DNA of 64,000 nt from Onthomorpha sp937906975 (GCA_045614605.1 JAZLDH010000007.1:164234-228233); one strand, 5' to 3'. Numbered from the stretch's first letter, positions 42,639-50,957 are shown. Numbers and translations: made by a program. Notes: generated by a model from the sequence alone, not told the origin.

Positions 42639-43202
42639 ATGGATACTTTTAAAGAACTATTACTTAAAAGGCAAAGCGATAGGAAATATTCTTCCAAAAA
42701 GGTGGAGAAGGAAAAGGTGCTCGCTTGCATTGAGGCTGCTCGCCTCTCTCCTTCTGCTTGCAATTCTCAACCGTGGTCGTTTGTGGTGATTGATAGTGAG
42801 CCTATCCTTCAACAAGCTCAAAGGCGTATTGCTACTATGGGAATGAATCGTTTTGTTAAGCAAGTGCCTTGTTTGATAGCGATAGTTTTGGAAAAGGCTA
42901 ATTTTACTGCCTCTATTGGTTGTGTGATTAAGGATAAGGAGTATCCGTTGTTAGATATAGGAATTGCGGCTAATAATATGTGTATGCAAGCCTCTGAGTT
43001 AGGTCTTGGTTCTTGCATACTTGGTTGGTTTGATGAAAAGGGTCTTAAAAAGCTTATTGATGTGCCAGATAATAAACGTATTCCTTTAGTGATTGCTTTG
43101 GGTTATCCCGCTACTATTACAAGGAAAAAGATTCGCAAACCTTTAAAAGATATTGTGCATTTCAATTCTTATATGAGAAATGAAAAGAAAATAGAATTAT
43201 AA
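42639..43202 (+). CDS. Nitroreductase family FMN oxidoreductase
   Basis: This 187-residue flavoprotein has FKELLLKRQSDRKYSSKKVEKEKVLACIEAARLSPSACNSQPW at the N-terminus, LLDIGIAANNMCMQASELGLGSCILGWFDEKGLKKL in the middle, and IPLVIALGYPA. These are standard for the nitroreductase fold. The physiological substrate is not known. It has the same T/G-ended codon preference as fabD. It lies 15 bases after fabD and 21 before gcvP. Confidence 0.88.
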   Translation: MDTFKELLLKRQSDRKYSSKKVEKEKVLACIEAARLSPSACNSQPWSFVVIDSEPILQQAQRRIATMGMNRFVKQVPCLIAIVLEKANFTASIGCVIKDKEYPLLDIGIAANNMCMQASELGLGSCILGWFDEKGLKKLIDVPDNKRIPLVIALGYPATITRKKIRKPLKDIVHFNSYMRNEKKIEL

Positions 43203-43223
43203 ACAAAATAAAAATTAGGCAAA

Positions 43224-46058
43224 ATGATAACAAACAACTTTGCACATCGTCATAACGGTCCTCAACCAGCAGAGGTTGAGAAGATGTTAAAGGTAATCGG
43301 TGTTAGTAGCATTGATGAACTTATTGACAAGACAATTCCAGCGAAGATTCGTTTTAAAGAACCTTTGGACCTTCCTCAAGGTATGAACGAATATGAGTAT
43401 TTTACTATGTTGAAAGGCATGGCAGCTAAGAACAAAATGTATGAAACTTACATTGGTCAAGGTTACTACAATACAATAGTTCCTGCTGTGTTACAAAGAA
43501 ATATTTTAGAGAACCCAGGTTGGTACACTTCTTACACTCCTTACCAAGCTGAAATCTCTCAAGGTCGTTTGGAAACTCTTTTCACTTTCCAAACTATGAT
43601 TTGTTCAATGACTGCAATGCCTTTGGCTAATGCGTCTTTACTTGATGAGGCTACTGCTTGTGCGGAAGCTATGTTGATGTTCTATGGTTCAAGAAGCCGT
43701 CAACAACAAAAAGATAATGTTAATAAATTCTTTGTTAGTGAAAATCTTTTCGCTCAATCAATAGATGTTATCAAAACAAGAGCTGTTCCTCGTGGAATAG
43801 AAGTTGTTGTAGGAAGTGATGACACTGTTCTTGATGAAACTTTCTTTGGTGCTATTGTTCAATATCCTAACAAAAAAGGTGAGGTATTGGATTATGCAGA
43901 ATTTACTGCTAATGCAAAAGCAAAAGGAATTTTTGTTGCAGTAGCTGCTGACTTAATGAGTTTGGCTTTATTGACTCCTCCAGGAGAATGGGGTGCTGAT
44001 TGCGTTTGCGGTACAACTCAAAGATTTGGTTGTCCAATGAGCTTTGGTGGTCCTTCTGCTGCTTACTTTGCTTGTACTGAAAACTTCAAAAGAACAATGC
44101 CAGGTAGAATCATTGGTCAAACAGTAGATGCACAAGGTAATAAGGCTTTCCGTTTAGCTCTTCAAACAAGAGAACAACATATCAAACGTGAAAAAGCTAC
44201 TTCTAATATTTGTACTGCTCAAGCTCTTGTTGCTATAATGGCAGGTCAATATGCGGCTTATCACGGACAAGAAGGAATTAGAGAAATAGCACAAGACATA
44301 AACAAAACAGCAAATACTATTGCTGAAAATGCAAAAGCTTACGGATATACTCAATTAAACGAAACATTCTTTGATACAATTCGTTTAGCATGTCCTGTTG
44401 ATGCTGAAAAGGTTTGTCAAGTTGCGGTTGAAAACAAAATCAACTTCTTATTGATTGACAACAAAACAATAGGTATTTCTACTGACGAAACCACTTCTTG
44501 CCAAGGTGTAGAAAGAGTTTTAAGAGTGTTAGCACAAGCTGCTGGAAAAGAATTTGCGGGCTTTGCTTGTTGTCAAGCTCCTAATTCAATCCCTGCTAAA
44601 TTACAAAGACAATCAGCTTTCTTAACTCAAAAAGTATTCTCTTCTTATCATTCTGAAACAGAAATGATGAGATACTTAAAGAAAATGGAAGTTAAAGACT
44701 TGTCATTGAATAGAGCTATGATACCACTTGGTTCTTGTACAATGAAACTAAACGCTGCAATGGAAATGATACCATTCACTTGGTCAGAATTTGCAAACGT
44801 TCACCCATTTGTTCCAAGAAATCAAGCAGAGGGTTATTATGAACTTGTTGAAGATATGGATAGAATACTTTCTAAAATCACAGGATTTGCAAAAGTAAGT
44901 CTTCAACCAAATTCAGGAGCAGCAGGAGAATACGCAGGATTGATGACAATACGTAATTTTCAAATCGCAAACGGACAAGCAAACAGAACAGTTTGTTTAA
45001 TCCCTGCTTCTGCTCACGGAACAAACCCAGCTTCTGCTGCAATGGCAGGAATGAATATCATAGTAATCAAAACAACTGCTGAGGGAGAAATCGATATTGC
45101 TGACTTGAAAGAAAAAGCAGAAGCAAATAAAGAAAACCTTTCTTGCTTAATGGTTACTTACCCTTCTACTCACGGTGTGTTTGAAGAAGGAATTATAGAT
45201 ATTATAAACATCATTCACGAAAACGGTGGATTGGTTTATATGGACGGAGCAAACATGAACGCTCAAATAGGCTTAACATCACCAGGCTTTATGGGAGCTG
45301 ATGTTTGCCACTTGAACTTACACAAATCATTTGCAATGCCTCACGGTGGTGGTGGCCCAGGAGTTGGACCAATTGGTTGTACAGCTGCACTTGCTGATTA
45401 CCTTCCAACTCACGGAACAATATCAACAGGTTCTACAAAAGGCTCACCAGTTGCTGCTTCACCATTCGGAAGTGCAGGATTATTACCTATCACTTACGGA
45501 TACTTGAAAATGTGCGGTGGAGAAGGACTTGCACAAGCAACAAAATACGCTATCTTGAACGCAAACTACATGAGAACAAGAATAGCAACAGCTTACAATA
45601 TCCTTTACACAGGAACTCACGGAATGTGTGCTCACGAATTTATCATGGATTGCAACCAATTCTCATTAAGTTCAGGAGTACAATGCGGAGATATAGCAAA
45701 ACGTTTAATGGACTACGGTTTCCACGCACCAACAGTTGCATTCCCTGTTCACGGAACATTGATGATAGAACCAACAGAATCAGAACCATTGTCAGAAATG
45801 GATAGATTGTGCGATGCTTTAATCCAAATCCGTCAAGAAATTCGCGACATAGAAGAAGGAAAAGCAGACAAACAAAACAATATCATCATGAACGCACCTC
45901 ACACAATGCAAGTAGTTTGTGCAGATACATGGGATAGACCATACACTCGTCAAATGGCAGCCTTTCCTCTTGAACACGATGACAAATACTGGCCATGTTC
46001 TTCAAGAGTAGATGACGCATACGGCGATAGAAACCTTGTAGTATCTTGGGCTGAATAA
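43224..46058 (+). CDS. gcvP: Glycine dehydrogenase (aminomethyl-transferring), P protein
   Basis: The P protein decarboxylates glycine and transfers the aminomethyl group to GcvH lipoate. At 944 residues it is the full-length homodimeric type. Features are FAHRHNGPQPAEVEKML, YIGQGYYNTIVPAVLQRNILENPGWYTSYTPYQAEISQGRLE, and the PLP-lysine site CHLNLHKSFAMPHGGGGPGVGPIG. No gcvT or gcvH is nearby and I see no glycine riboswitch. Codon endings shift from T-rich near the start to A/C-rich near the end. Confidence 0.96.
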   Translation: MITNNFAHRHNGPQPAEVEKMLKVIGVSSIDELIDKTIPAKIRFKEPLDLPQGMNEYEYFTMLKGMAAKNKMYETYIGQGYYNTIVPAVLQRNILENPGWYTSYTPYQAEISQGRLETLFTFQTMICSMTAMPLANASLLDEATACAEAMLMFYGSRSRQQQKDNVNKFFVSENLFAQSIDVIKTRAVPRGIEVVVGSDDTVLDETFFGAIVQYPNKKGEVLDYAEFTANAKAKGIFVAVAADLMSLALLTPPGEWGADCVCGTTQRFGCPMSFGGPSAAYFACTENFKRTMPGRIIGQTVDAQGNKAFRLALQTREQHIKREKATSNICTAQALVAIMAGQYAAYHGQEGIREIAQDINKTANTIAENAKAYGYTQLNETFFDTIRLACPVDAEKVCQVAVENKINFLLIDNKTIGISTDETTSCQGVERVLRVLAQAAGKEFAGFACCQAPNSIPAKLQRQSAFLTQKVFSSYHSETEMMRYLKKMEVKDLSLNRAMIPLGSCTMKLNAAMEMIPFTWSEFANVHPFVPRNQAEGYYELVEDMDRILSKITGFAKVSLQPNSGAAGEYAGLMTIRNFQIANGQANRTVCLIPASAHGTNPASAAMAGMNIIVIKTTAEGEIDIADLKEKAEANKENLSCLMVTYPSTHGVFEEGIIDIINIIHENGGLVYMDGANMNAQIGLTSPGFMGADVCHLNLHKSFAMPHGGGGPGVGPIGCTAALADYLPTHGTISTGSTKGSPVAASPFGSAGLLPITYGYLKMCGGEGLAQATKYAILNANYMRTRIATAYNILYTGTHGMCAHEFIMDCNQFSLSSGVQCGDIAKRLMDYGFHAPTVAFPVHGTLMIEPTESEPLSEMDRLCDALIQIRQEIRDIEEGKADKQNNIIMNAPHTMQVVCADTWDRPYTRQMAAFPLEHDDKYWPCSSRVDDAYGDRNLVVSWAE

Positions 46059-46086
46059 GCAAAAAGAAAAAAACAAGCATAAAACA

Positions 46087-46118
46087 AAAGCGGAGCATTG
46101 AAAAATGTTCCGCTTTAT
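46087..46118. terminator. Terminator between gcvP and the toxin gene
   Basis: AAAGCGGAGCATT pairs with AATGTTCCGCTTT around GAAA, with one G-T pair. T-rich sequence follows on the plus strand and it lies in a convergent gap. Confidence 0.75.
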
Positions 46119-46144
46119 TTATAGATATTAATTCTTCTCTCCTT

Positions 46145-46789
46145 TTATACCCACTCGCTAAAATCAAGTTTTATTATTTCCCAAAACTTACCGAGTAAAC
46201 ATTTTGGGTCTGGGTCATCGTTAGCATTATCAAAGTTAGTTAATCCTTCAATACATTGTATTTGTAAATCATTATAAGGATAACGTTCCTTATAAATACT
46301 CAACATTTCTTCTAAACTATAATAATCACGTAATAGGTGTAAATCCCAAAAATCTTTTTTTCGTCCTCCATTTGATATAACCTCTAATTTCATTGCTAAA
46401 ATATCCTCAACAGAAGAAAGTCTTATAGAATCAATTTTCTCAATAGGTCTTATAAAAGAATCGGTATAAAACAAATCAAGTTTAACACAATCATTTTGTG
46501 AATTACCAACAAAATAAGAAGCACCAAAGCCAACTAAATTTCCACAATCTCCATAACAATACTCAAACTCTTTTCTAAGAATTTCTTGTAAAGTCAAGAA
46601 ATCTATTGAGCCATACTCAGCATCGGTAAACAAATCTATATCATCAGATATACGATGACCATAACGCAAAGATAAAGAAGTACCTCCAACAAGGCGAAAA
46701 GGTTCAAATTCTTTAATACTCATCAATCGTTCAAGCACAGAACGTAAAATAGGTTTTACGGTTTGATATTGCAATTTATTATGAGTCAT
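46145..46789 (-). CDS. AbiEii/AbiGii-type nucleotidyltransferase toxin
   Basis: This 214-residue protein has the DNA polymerase beta-like motif LVGGTSLSLRYGHRISDDIDLF (GG-T/S and D-x-D), followed by KLDLFYTD and SVEDILAMKLEVISNGGRKKDFWDLH. These are hallmarks of the AbiEii nucleotidyltransferase family. The best studied members (MenT/AbiEii) modify tRNA and slow growth. It overlaps the partner gene by 11 bases, as toxin-antitoxin pairs do. Substrate is unknown here. Confidence 0.9.
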   Translation of the reverse strand: MTHNKLQYQTVKPILRSVLERLMSIKEFEPFRLVGGTSLSLRYGHRISDDIDLFTDAEYGSIDFLTLQEILRKEFEYCYGDCGNLVGFGASYFVGNSQNDCVKLDLFYTDSFIRPIEKIDSIRLSSVEDILAMKLEVISNGGRKKDFWDLHLLRDYYSLEEMLSIYKERYPYNDLQIQCIEGLTNFDNANDDPDPKCLLGKFWEIIKLDFSEWV

Positions 46790-47300
46790 ATCCCAAATAA
46801 ATTTTAAGATTTTCTTTTACCTTGTTGTTGAAAGGCGATTGTGAATTAAGATTTATAACCTTTAAGACTTTATCATGTCCATAGAAACGCACTATTTCTT
46901 CTAATTCCTCACTTGTACCACGTTGAAAAACACGATTGATAACATACTCACTATGAATATTAAAATCAATACTTTCCAAATCAGTATCCCAAAACAAAAC
47001 TGCTCTAAATTTAGTTAAATCAGGACGATTAAACTTTGAAAGACGCTTTTTCTCTTTAGCAATATCATAAAACAATTGCAAAGTCATTAAAAAACCCTCT
47101 TCCAAATCAAGAACATTTTCAATACTTAAAGAAAGAGAAATATTCATAGGAATACGCCCTTGAATAATATCGCTCAAAGTTTGAGGATTTTCCCCAATAC
47201 TTTCCGCAAATTGACAACTCTCAATATTACGAATATCAAGTTCTCTTTTCAAAAACAATCCAGGGTGTAAGCCTTTTAAAATTTCAATCTTACTTTTCAT
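46779..47300 (-). CDS. Antitoxin-like HTH protein with DUF6922-type C-terminus
   Basis: The 173 residues (ATG at 47300) start with a HigA/VapI-like helix-turn-helix (IHPGLFLKRELD-like, FAESIGENPQTLSDIIQGR, IENVLDLEEGF). A second region, KFRAVLFWDTDLESIDFNIHSEYVINRVFQRGTSEELEEIVRFYG, resembles DUF6922. The latter usually stands alone beside AbiEii-like toxins. I prefer the ATG at 47300 over the one at 47315, because the latter overlaps the promoter. It is likely the antitoxin and autorepressor. Confidence 0.75.
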   Translation of the reverse strand: MKSKIEILKGLHPGLFLKRELDIRNIESCQFAESIGENPQTLSDIIQGRIPMNISLSLSIENVLDLEEGFLMTLQLFYDIAKEKKRLSKFNRPDLTKFRAVLFWDTDLESIDFNIHSEYVINRVFQRGTSEELEEIVRFYGHDKVLKVINLNSQSPFNNKVKENLKIYLGYDS

Positions 47301-47304
47301 ACTA

Positions 47305-47312
47305 CAAAAATA
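47305..47312 (-). promoter_or_regulatory. Promoter -7 element for the toxin-antitoxin pair (leaderless transcript likely)
   Basis: The minus strand reads TATTTTTG ending only four bases before the ATG at 47300. With the usual spacing, transcription would start at or next to the A of ATG. Confidence 0.55.
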
Positions 47313-47385
47313 CAAAATATTTTATAATTCCTTTCTTTCATAAAAATAAAATCCGCTTTTTCTTTTTAATTATTAGTTCTTTTTA

Positions 47386-47393
47386 TACCTTTG
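47386..47393 (+). promoter_or_regulatory. Promoter -7 element for the 406-aa T9SS protein
   Basis: TACCTTTG followed by C lies 27 bases before the ATG. Confidence 0.65.
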
Positions 47394-47420
47394 CACATAT
47401 AAACTAAAAACAAAGAAAGT

Positions 47421-48641
47421 ATGAGAAAGATTTTATTAGTTATTTTATGTTGTGTTGTTAGTGCTGGTGCATTTTCACAACATCTTTCATTGCAAGAGCG
47501 TTTGAATACGGACAAAAATGCAAAGGTATTGAATTTCCGTCCTGCTGAAAAAATGGCTTTAAGTGGTGATTACAATTATCGTTTAGACTCTTACAATACT
47601 GATGATTATTATTTGAATTGTAATTACTATTATGATTCACAACGTCGTTTGCAAGCTATTTATGAAATAGTGCCTGCTGAATATGAATTGATAGATTCTA
47701 TTCGCTACAACGAATACAATCAAATGGTACGTCTTGACGGATACCAATTACTTAACAATGAATGGAAAAATGTCTATTACATAGAATACACCTACAACAA
47801 TCAAGGATTACTTGCCTCACGTTCAAACTACAACAACTTTGGTGGAGAGTTTGAATTGGGTGGAATTTATGAATATTTCTACAACTCAAACGGTCAAATC
47901 ACTACAATGGAATTGACTATGGCAGATATGCTTTTGCAAATAGTTGAGTATGAATATGAAAATGGTCTTTTAGCAACAGAAACATGGAGTTATGCCGATG
48001 ACCCTTTTTCACCAAATAGTACTTTCTCTGCAAATGAACGTATGGATTACTCTTACACAAATGGTAACTTAACACTTATTACATACAACACTTTTGATGG
48101 ATTTGCTTGGAGCGTTTATGGCACAAGAACTTACACATATAACGAAGCAGGTAACTGCACCGAAGTTCATGCTTATGATGGTAACGGAAACGAAACCGAA
48201 CGTTCTCTTTTCACTTACGACAATCGTTTATTGGAAGAAACACTTATGCCTTGGACTCCTGAAATGACACGTCCTCAAACTTTCAACAACAGAAACCTTT
48301 ACACACTTGAAGAATATTGGGCATTAGATGCTAACTTCACTTTGCAATATGTATGTGATTATGAATACAATTACGTAGATATTGATGCAGTTGGACTTGC
48401 AGACATAGAACAATTACCACTTACAATCGCACCTAATCCAACCGAAAGCCTAATCACATTATCAGGATTTGGAGAAGGCGTTCATCAAATGGAGGTTATA
48501 GACATTTCAGGACGTGTTGTAATGACAGACAACGTTACAAACTCAAAACAAATCAACCTTTCTTCACTACAAAAAGGTTGCTACCTTGTAAAAGTTATGA
48601 ATAACAACTCTGTTTACACCTCAAAAGTAATCGTTAAATAA
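47421..48641 (+). CDS. Secreted protein with YD-like repeats and T9SS sorting domain
   Basis: The 406 residues begin with a signal peptide (LLVILCCVVSAGAFSQ). The centre has repeated strand-turn units like EYTYNNQGLLASR, YFYNSNGQITTME and YTYNEAGNCTEV, similar to YD/RHS-type or DUF4595 repeats. The C-terminal domain (LTIAPNPTESLITLSGF to YTSKVIVK) is a T9SS type A sorting domain. It should be secreted and attached to the surface. The binding partner is unknown. Confidence 0.85.
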   Translation: MRKILLVILCCVVSAGAFSQHLSLQERLNTDKNAKVLNFRPAEKMALSGDYNYRLDSYNTDDYYLNCNYYYDSQRRLQAIYEIVPAEYELIDSIRYNEYNQMVRLDGYQLLNNEWKNVYYIEYTYNNQGLLASRSNYNNFGGEFELGGIYEYFYNSNGQITTMELTMADMLLQIVEYEYENGLLATETWSYADDPFSPNSTFSANERMDYSYTNGNLTLITYNTFDGFAWSVYGTRTYTYNEAGNCTEVHAYDGNGNETERSLFTYDNRLLEETLMPWTPEMTRPQTFNNRNLYTLEEYWALDANFTLQYVCDYEYNYVDIDAVGLADIEQLPLTIAPNPTESLITLSGFGEGVHQMEVIDISGRVVMTDNVTNSKQINLSSLQKGCYLVKVMNNNSVYTSKVIVK

Positions 48642-48661
48642 GATTAAAATCACAATAACAA

Positions 48662-48698
48662 AAAGGGTGAAAGTCAATTCTTTCACCCTTTATTTTTT
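48662..48698. terminator. Terminator with 30-bp hairpin, copy 1
   Basis: AAAGGGTGAAAG pairs with CTTTCACCCTTT around TCAATT. The 30 bases at 48662-48691 are identical to 57037-57066. It serves two convergent genes. Confidence 0.9.
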
Positions 48699-48715
48699 AA
48701 GGTCTAAATCAATGC

Positions 48716-49636
48716 TTATTCCTTAATCACTTTTCGCATTATAGCTTTGTCGTTGTTTGTTAAGCGTAAGTAATACGCACCAGCAGGCAATGATTCAATG
48801 TTTATTTCTCTTGCATTAGAGAAAGTAAGAACGCATCTACCTGTTTGGTCTATTACTTCTATGCTTTCTATTGTTGAAGAGAATGTTATTTTGCTATTAG
48901 TTGGATTAGGATAGAATGAAAGCTCTGTATCTTCAACGTCTTCTAAACCTCTATCTCCTTCACAATCTTCTTCAATCCTATCTTCAAAAAACATATTCCA
49001 TAAAGAAGTAGAAGCAGAATAAGCCTCCAACGTGCCGTAAGGAACAGTTAATGTTGCAGTATTAGGATAAGGGAAAACAGTATTGTCTTCAAGAGTTGGA
49101 GGAGTAGTTGCCAAGCAAGTAACGTTTTGCAAGAAAGAACAATCCGAAAACGCACCGCTACCAATAGAAGTTACATTCTCCCCAAAAGTAAGATTTTGCA
49201 AAGTAGTACTTTGAGAGAATAAATTAGCAGGAATAGAACTCATATCCAAATTAATAGAAGTTAAAGCACTACAACTATCAAACGCATTATTTCCAATAGA
49301 AGCATCAGGAATAGTAACAGAAATTAAACTACTGCAACCAAAGAACGCATAATTCCCAATAGAAGTAACACTATTAGGGATAGTAACAGAAGTTAAATTA
49401 GTACAAACAGTAAACGCACTAAAATTAATACAAGTAACATTATAAGTAGTTCCTTCATAACTAACTGTTGTAGGAATATTTGCTGTTGTTATTGTATTAT
49501 CAACTTTACCTACTGAAACTTCTGTCGGATTTGAAGAGTCTACTCTGTATTTCAAATTTCCTACTATAAATTCTGTTTGTGCCAAAAGCACGTTTGCACA
49601 TAATAAAGTGCAAATAAATAATAATGTTCTTTTCAT
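48716..49636 (-). CDS. Short BspA-like leucine-rich repeat protein with T9SS sorting domain
   Basis: This 306-residue protein has the signal peptide LLFICTLLCANVLLAQ, four or five LRR_5 repeats (LTSVTIPNSVTSIGNYAFFGCS), a linker, and a T9SS sorting domain. The domain from LSFYPNPTNSKI to AIMRKVIKE differs from that of the 840-aa BspA-like protein by only two residues. It should be exported to the surface. It is preceded by a 345-base region on the minus strand, between the promoter at 49982 and the start. Confidence 0.88.
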   Translation of the reverse strand: MKRTLLFICTLLCANVLLAQTEFIVGNLKYRVDSSNPTEVSVGKVDNTITTANIPTTVSYEGTTYNVTCINFSAFTVCTNLTSVTIPNSVTSIGNYAFFGCSSLISVTIPDASIGNNAFDSCSALTSINLDMSSIPANLFSQSTTLQNLTFGENVTSIGSGAFSDCSFLQNVTCLATTPPTLEDNTVFPYPNTATLTVPYGTLEAYSASTSLWNMFFEDRIEEDCEGDRGLEDVEDTELSFYPNPTNSKITFSSTIESIEVIDQTGRCVLTFSNAREINIESLPAGAYYLRLTNNDKAIMRKVIKE

Positions 49637-49751
49637 TTTAATTTCTTTTTAATTATTTAATACTTACTTTGCCCAAGTCCCAAATGGCGATATGTTTTTT
49701 CTCTTCTTTGACTTCAAGGCATAAAAAAAACGTGGGACTTTTTTTCTTATC

Positions 49752-49871
49752 GTTTTCTGAGGTCTTCGACTACCTAACTAATCAAATAAGAGAAGCCCAC
49801 GATTTCACTCGTGAGCGTTCTTGGCTTATTCTTTGATTAGTTTTAATGAAAGTGTCGAAGTTTCAGAAAAC
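49752..49871 (-). ncRNA. Candidate structured RNA: 120-nt interrupted hairpin
   Basis: GTTTTCTGA pairs with TCAGAAAAC, CTTCGAC with GTCGAAG, AACTAATCAAA with TTTGATTAGTT, TAAG with CTTA, and CACGA with TCGTG, giving one long rod with internal bulges. The shape resembles 6S RNA (closing stem, central bubble, terminal arm). It lies downstream of the minus-strand promoter at 49982, so it may be the BspA leader or a separate RNA. Strand is not certain, and no clear terminator follows it. Confidence 0.35.
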
Positions 49872-49981
49872 CAATTATAAGCTAAAACGCTATTTTATGT
49901 CGTATTAAAATACTAAGTCTAAATTATATTTCTTCTTTTTCTCCTTTTTTTCCTCCAATTTTAATGGTTATAACTTGCCCA

Positions 49982-49989
49982 CAAAGGTA
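49982..49989 (-). promoter_or_regulatory. Promoter for the short BspA-like gene or leader RNA
   Basis: The minus strand reads TACCTTTG with a TTTG 19 bases upstream, a full match to the Bacteroidota -33/-7 pattern. The start codon is about 345 bases away, an unusually long leader. Confidence 0.7.
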
Positions 49990-50040
49990 AAACATTTTTT
50001 AATAACGACAAAAAAAGTCCTTGCTTTGTTTTAGAAAATT

Positions 50041-50245
50041 TTGCTCCGATAGTAACACTATTACCATCCGATGGTAAGAGCATTACCCTCCGATGGTAAC
50101 AAATTATCCTCCGAGGATAAAACTTTATCATCGGAGGATAATTTCACGAAGTCAAAGAATGAGAAAAATAAAGCTAAGAAAAATTTGAAAAAAGCTAAGA
50201 AAAAATTTGAAAAAGCTAAGAAAAAATTTTCTTTTTCTTTGACTT
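50041..50245. repeat. Long mixed 21-bp array (array I)
   Basis: Unit starts at 50083, 50104, 50125, 50146, 50167, 50188, 50209 and 50230 are all 21 bases apart. The earliest units are palindromic (TTACCATCCGATGGTAA at 50061, 22 bases before the next; TTATCCTCCGAGGATAA at 50104). The later units carry CAAAG, CTAAG, CTAAG, CTAAG and CTTTG at position +7 in the same register. Confidence 0.9.
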
Positions 50246-50265
50246 GTTATTTTGATTTTTTTATT

Positions 50266-50273
50266 TAATTTTG
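50266..50273 (+). promoter_or_regulatory. Promoter -7 element for the tetR efflux operon
   Basis: TAATTTTG followed by C lies 46 bases before the tetR ATG. A TTG 19 bases upstream may be the -33. Confidence 0.6.
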
Positions 50274-50275
50274 CA

Positions 50276-50291
50276 TTAACAAAATTGTTAA
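50276..50291. promoter_or_regulatory. Candidate TetR operator
   Basis: TTAACAA-AA-TTGTTAA has two 7-base perfect arms around two bases. It starts three bases after the -7 element, covering the likely transcription start, the classic position for autorepression by the TetR gene next door. Confidence 0.6.
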
Positions 50292-50319
50292 ACCATACTA
50301 TTAAAGAAAGAAAAGCTAT

Positions 50320-50952
50320 ATGCAAGAAGAGAGAAGTGAAAAACAAACCTCGGAGCAACAAATACTTATTGCGGCGGAGGAAGAGTTTCTTTCCAAGGGA
50401 TATAATGGTGCAAGGACAACTTCTATTGCTTCAAAAGCGGGTGTAACTCACGCAATGCTTCACTATTATTTTCGAACAAAGGAGCAACTTTTTGAGAAGT
50501 TTATCGCAAAGAAGATTCAAGAAATAAAGCCCTTAATGTTATATATTTTTGGAGAAGCAAACCTTCCTTTAAAAGAAAGATTAGAAAAAGCTATCTCTAA
50601 ACACTTTGATTTTGTGGAAGAAAACGAAGGTCTTGTAAGGTTTTTGATAAACGAAATTATGCCTAATAAGGAGCGTTGTCAAATGCTAAAAAAACAATTG
50701 CAAGAGCTATTTGATGCAAGTCAAGAGTTGCAAGAGGAAATTGACCAAGCGGCTAAGAGAAATGAGATTGAGCATATAAATGTCATTACTTTATTTCAAA
50801 CAATTCTTACCTTAAATATTTTCCCTTCCGTAATGAATAACTACATTTCAAATATTATGAATTTAGAAAGCGAGGAAGATATTGCAAAATACAAAGAAGA
50901 GCGAAAGAAAGAGAACATCAAAATAATAATGAAACGATTACAAAAAATTTAA
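50320..50952 (+). CDS. TetR/AcrR family regulator of the efflux operon
   Basis: The 210 residues have an N-terminal TetR HTH: QQILIAAEEEFLSKGYNGARTTSIASKAGVTHAMLHYYFRTKEQLFEKF. The C-terminal ligand region has no recognisable motif. Its position as first gene of the operon matches the YbiH (CecR) regulator of ybhGFSR in E. coli. A dyad operator overlaps its promoter, so it probably represses its own operon. Confidence 0.9.
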   Translation: MQEERSEKQTSEQQILIAAEEEFLSKGYNGARTTSIASKAGVTHAMLHYYFRTKEQLFEKFIAKKIQEIKPLMLYIFGEANLPLKERLEKAISKHFDFVEENEGLVRFLINEIMPNKERCQMLKKQLQELFDASQELQEEIDQAAKRNEIEHINVITLFQTILTLNIFPSVMNNYISNIMNLESEEDIAKYKEERKKENIKIIMKRLQKI

Positions 50953-50957
50953 TCCTT

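Larger units (their letters stand above)
49637..50319. other. Non-coding region between the short BspA-like gene and tetR
   Basis: This 683-base gap holds, in order, the BspA leader, a 120-nt hairpin element (49752-49871), the BspA promoter (49989-49982), 21-bp array I (50041-50245), the tetR promoter (50266) and a dyad operator (50276). I see no credible protein gene in it. The open frame 50071-50268 is made of repeat units. Confidence 0.8.

Noticed and set aside
43202..43224. Possible glycine riboswitch before gcvP
   Set aside because: Only 21 bases separate the nitroreductase stop and gcvP, too short for an aptamer.
45512..45805. 97-aa plus-strand frame inside gcvP
   Set aside because: It is an out-of-frame shadow of a well-conserved gene with no start signals.
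46145..47315. Insertion sequence or integron boundary around the toxin-antitoxin pair
   Set aside because: I found no transposase, terminal inverted repeats or direct repeats flanking it.
50071..50268. Open frame with KLSSEDK and KAKKKFE heptads, histone H1-like
   Set aside because: It is array I read in one frame and ends inside the tetR promoter. No start signals are present, so I treat it as non-coding repeat.
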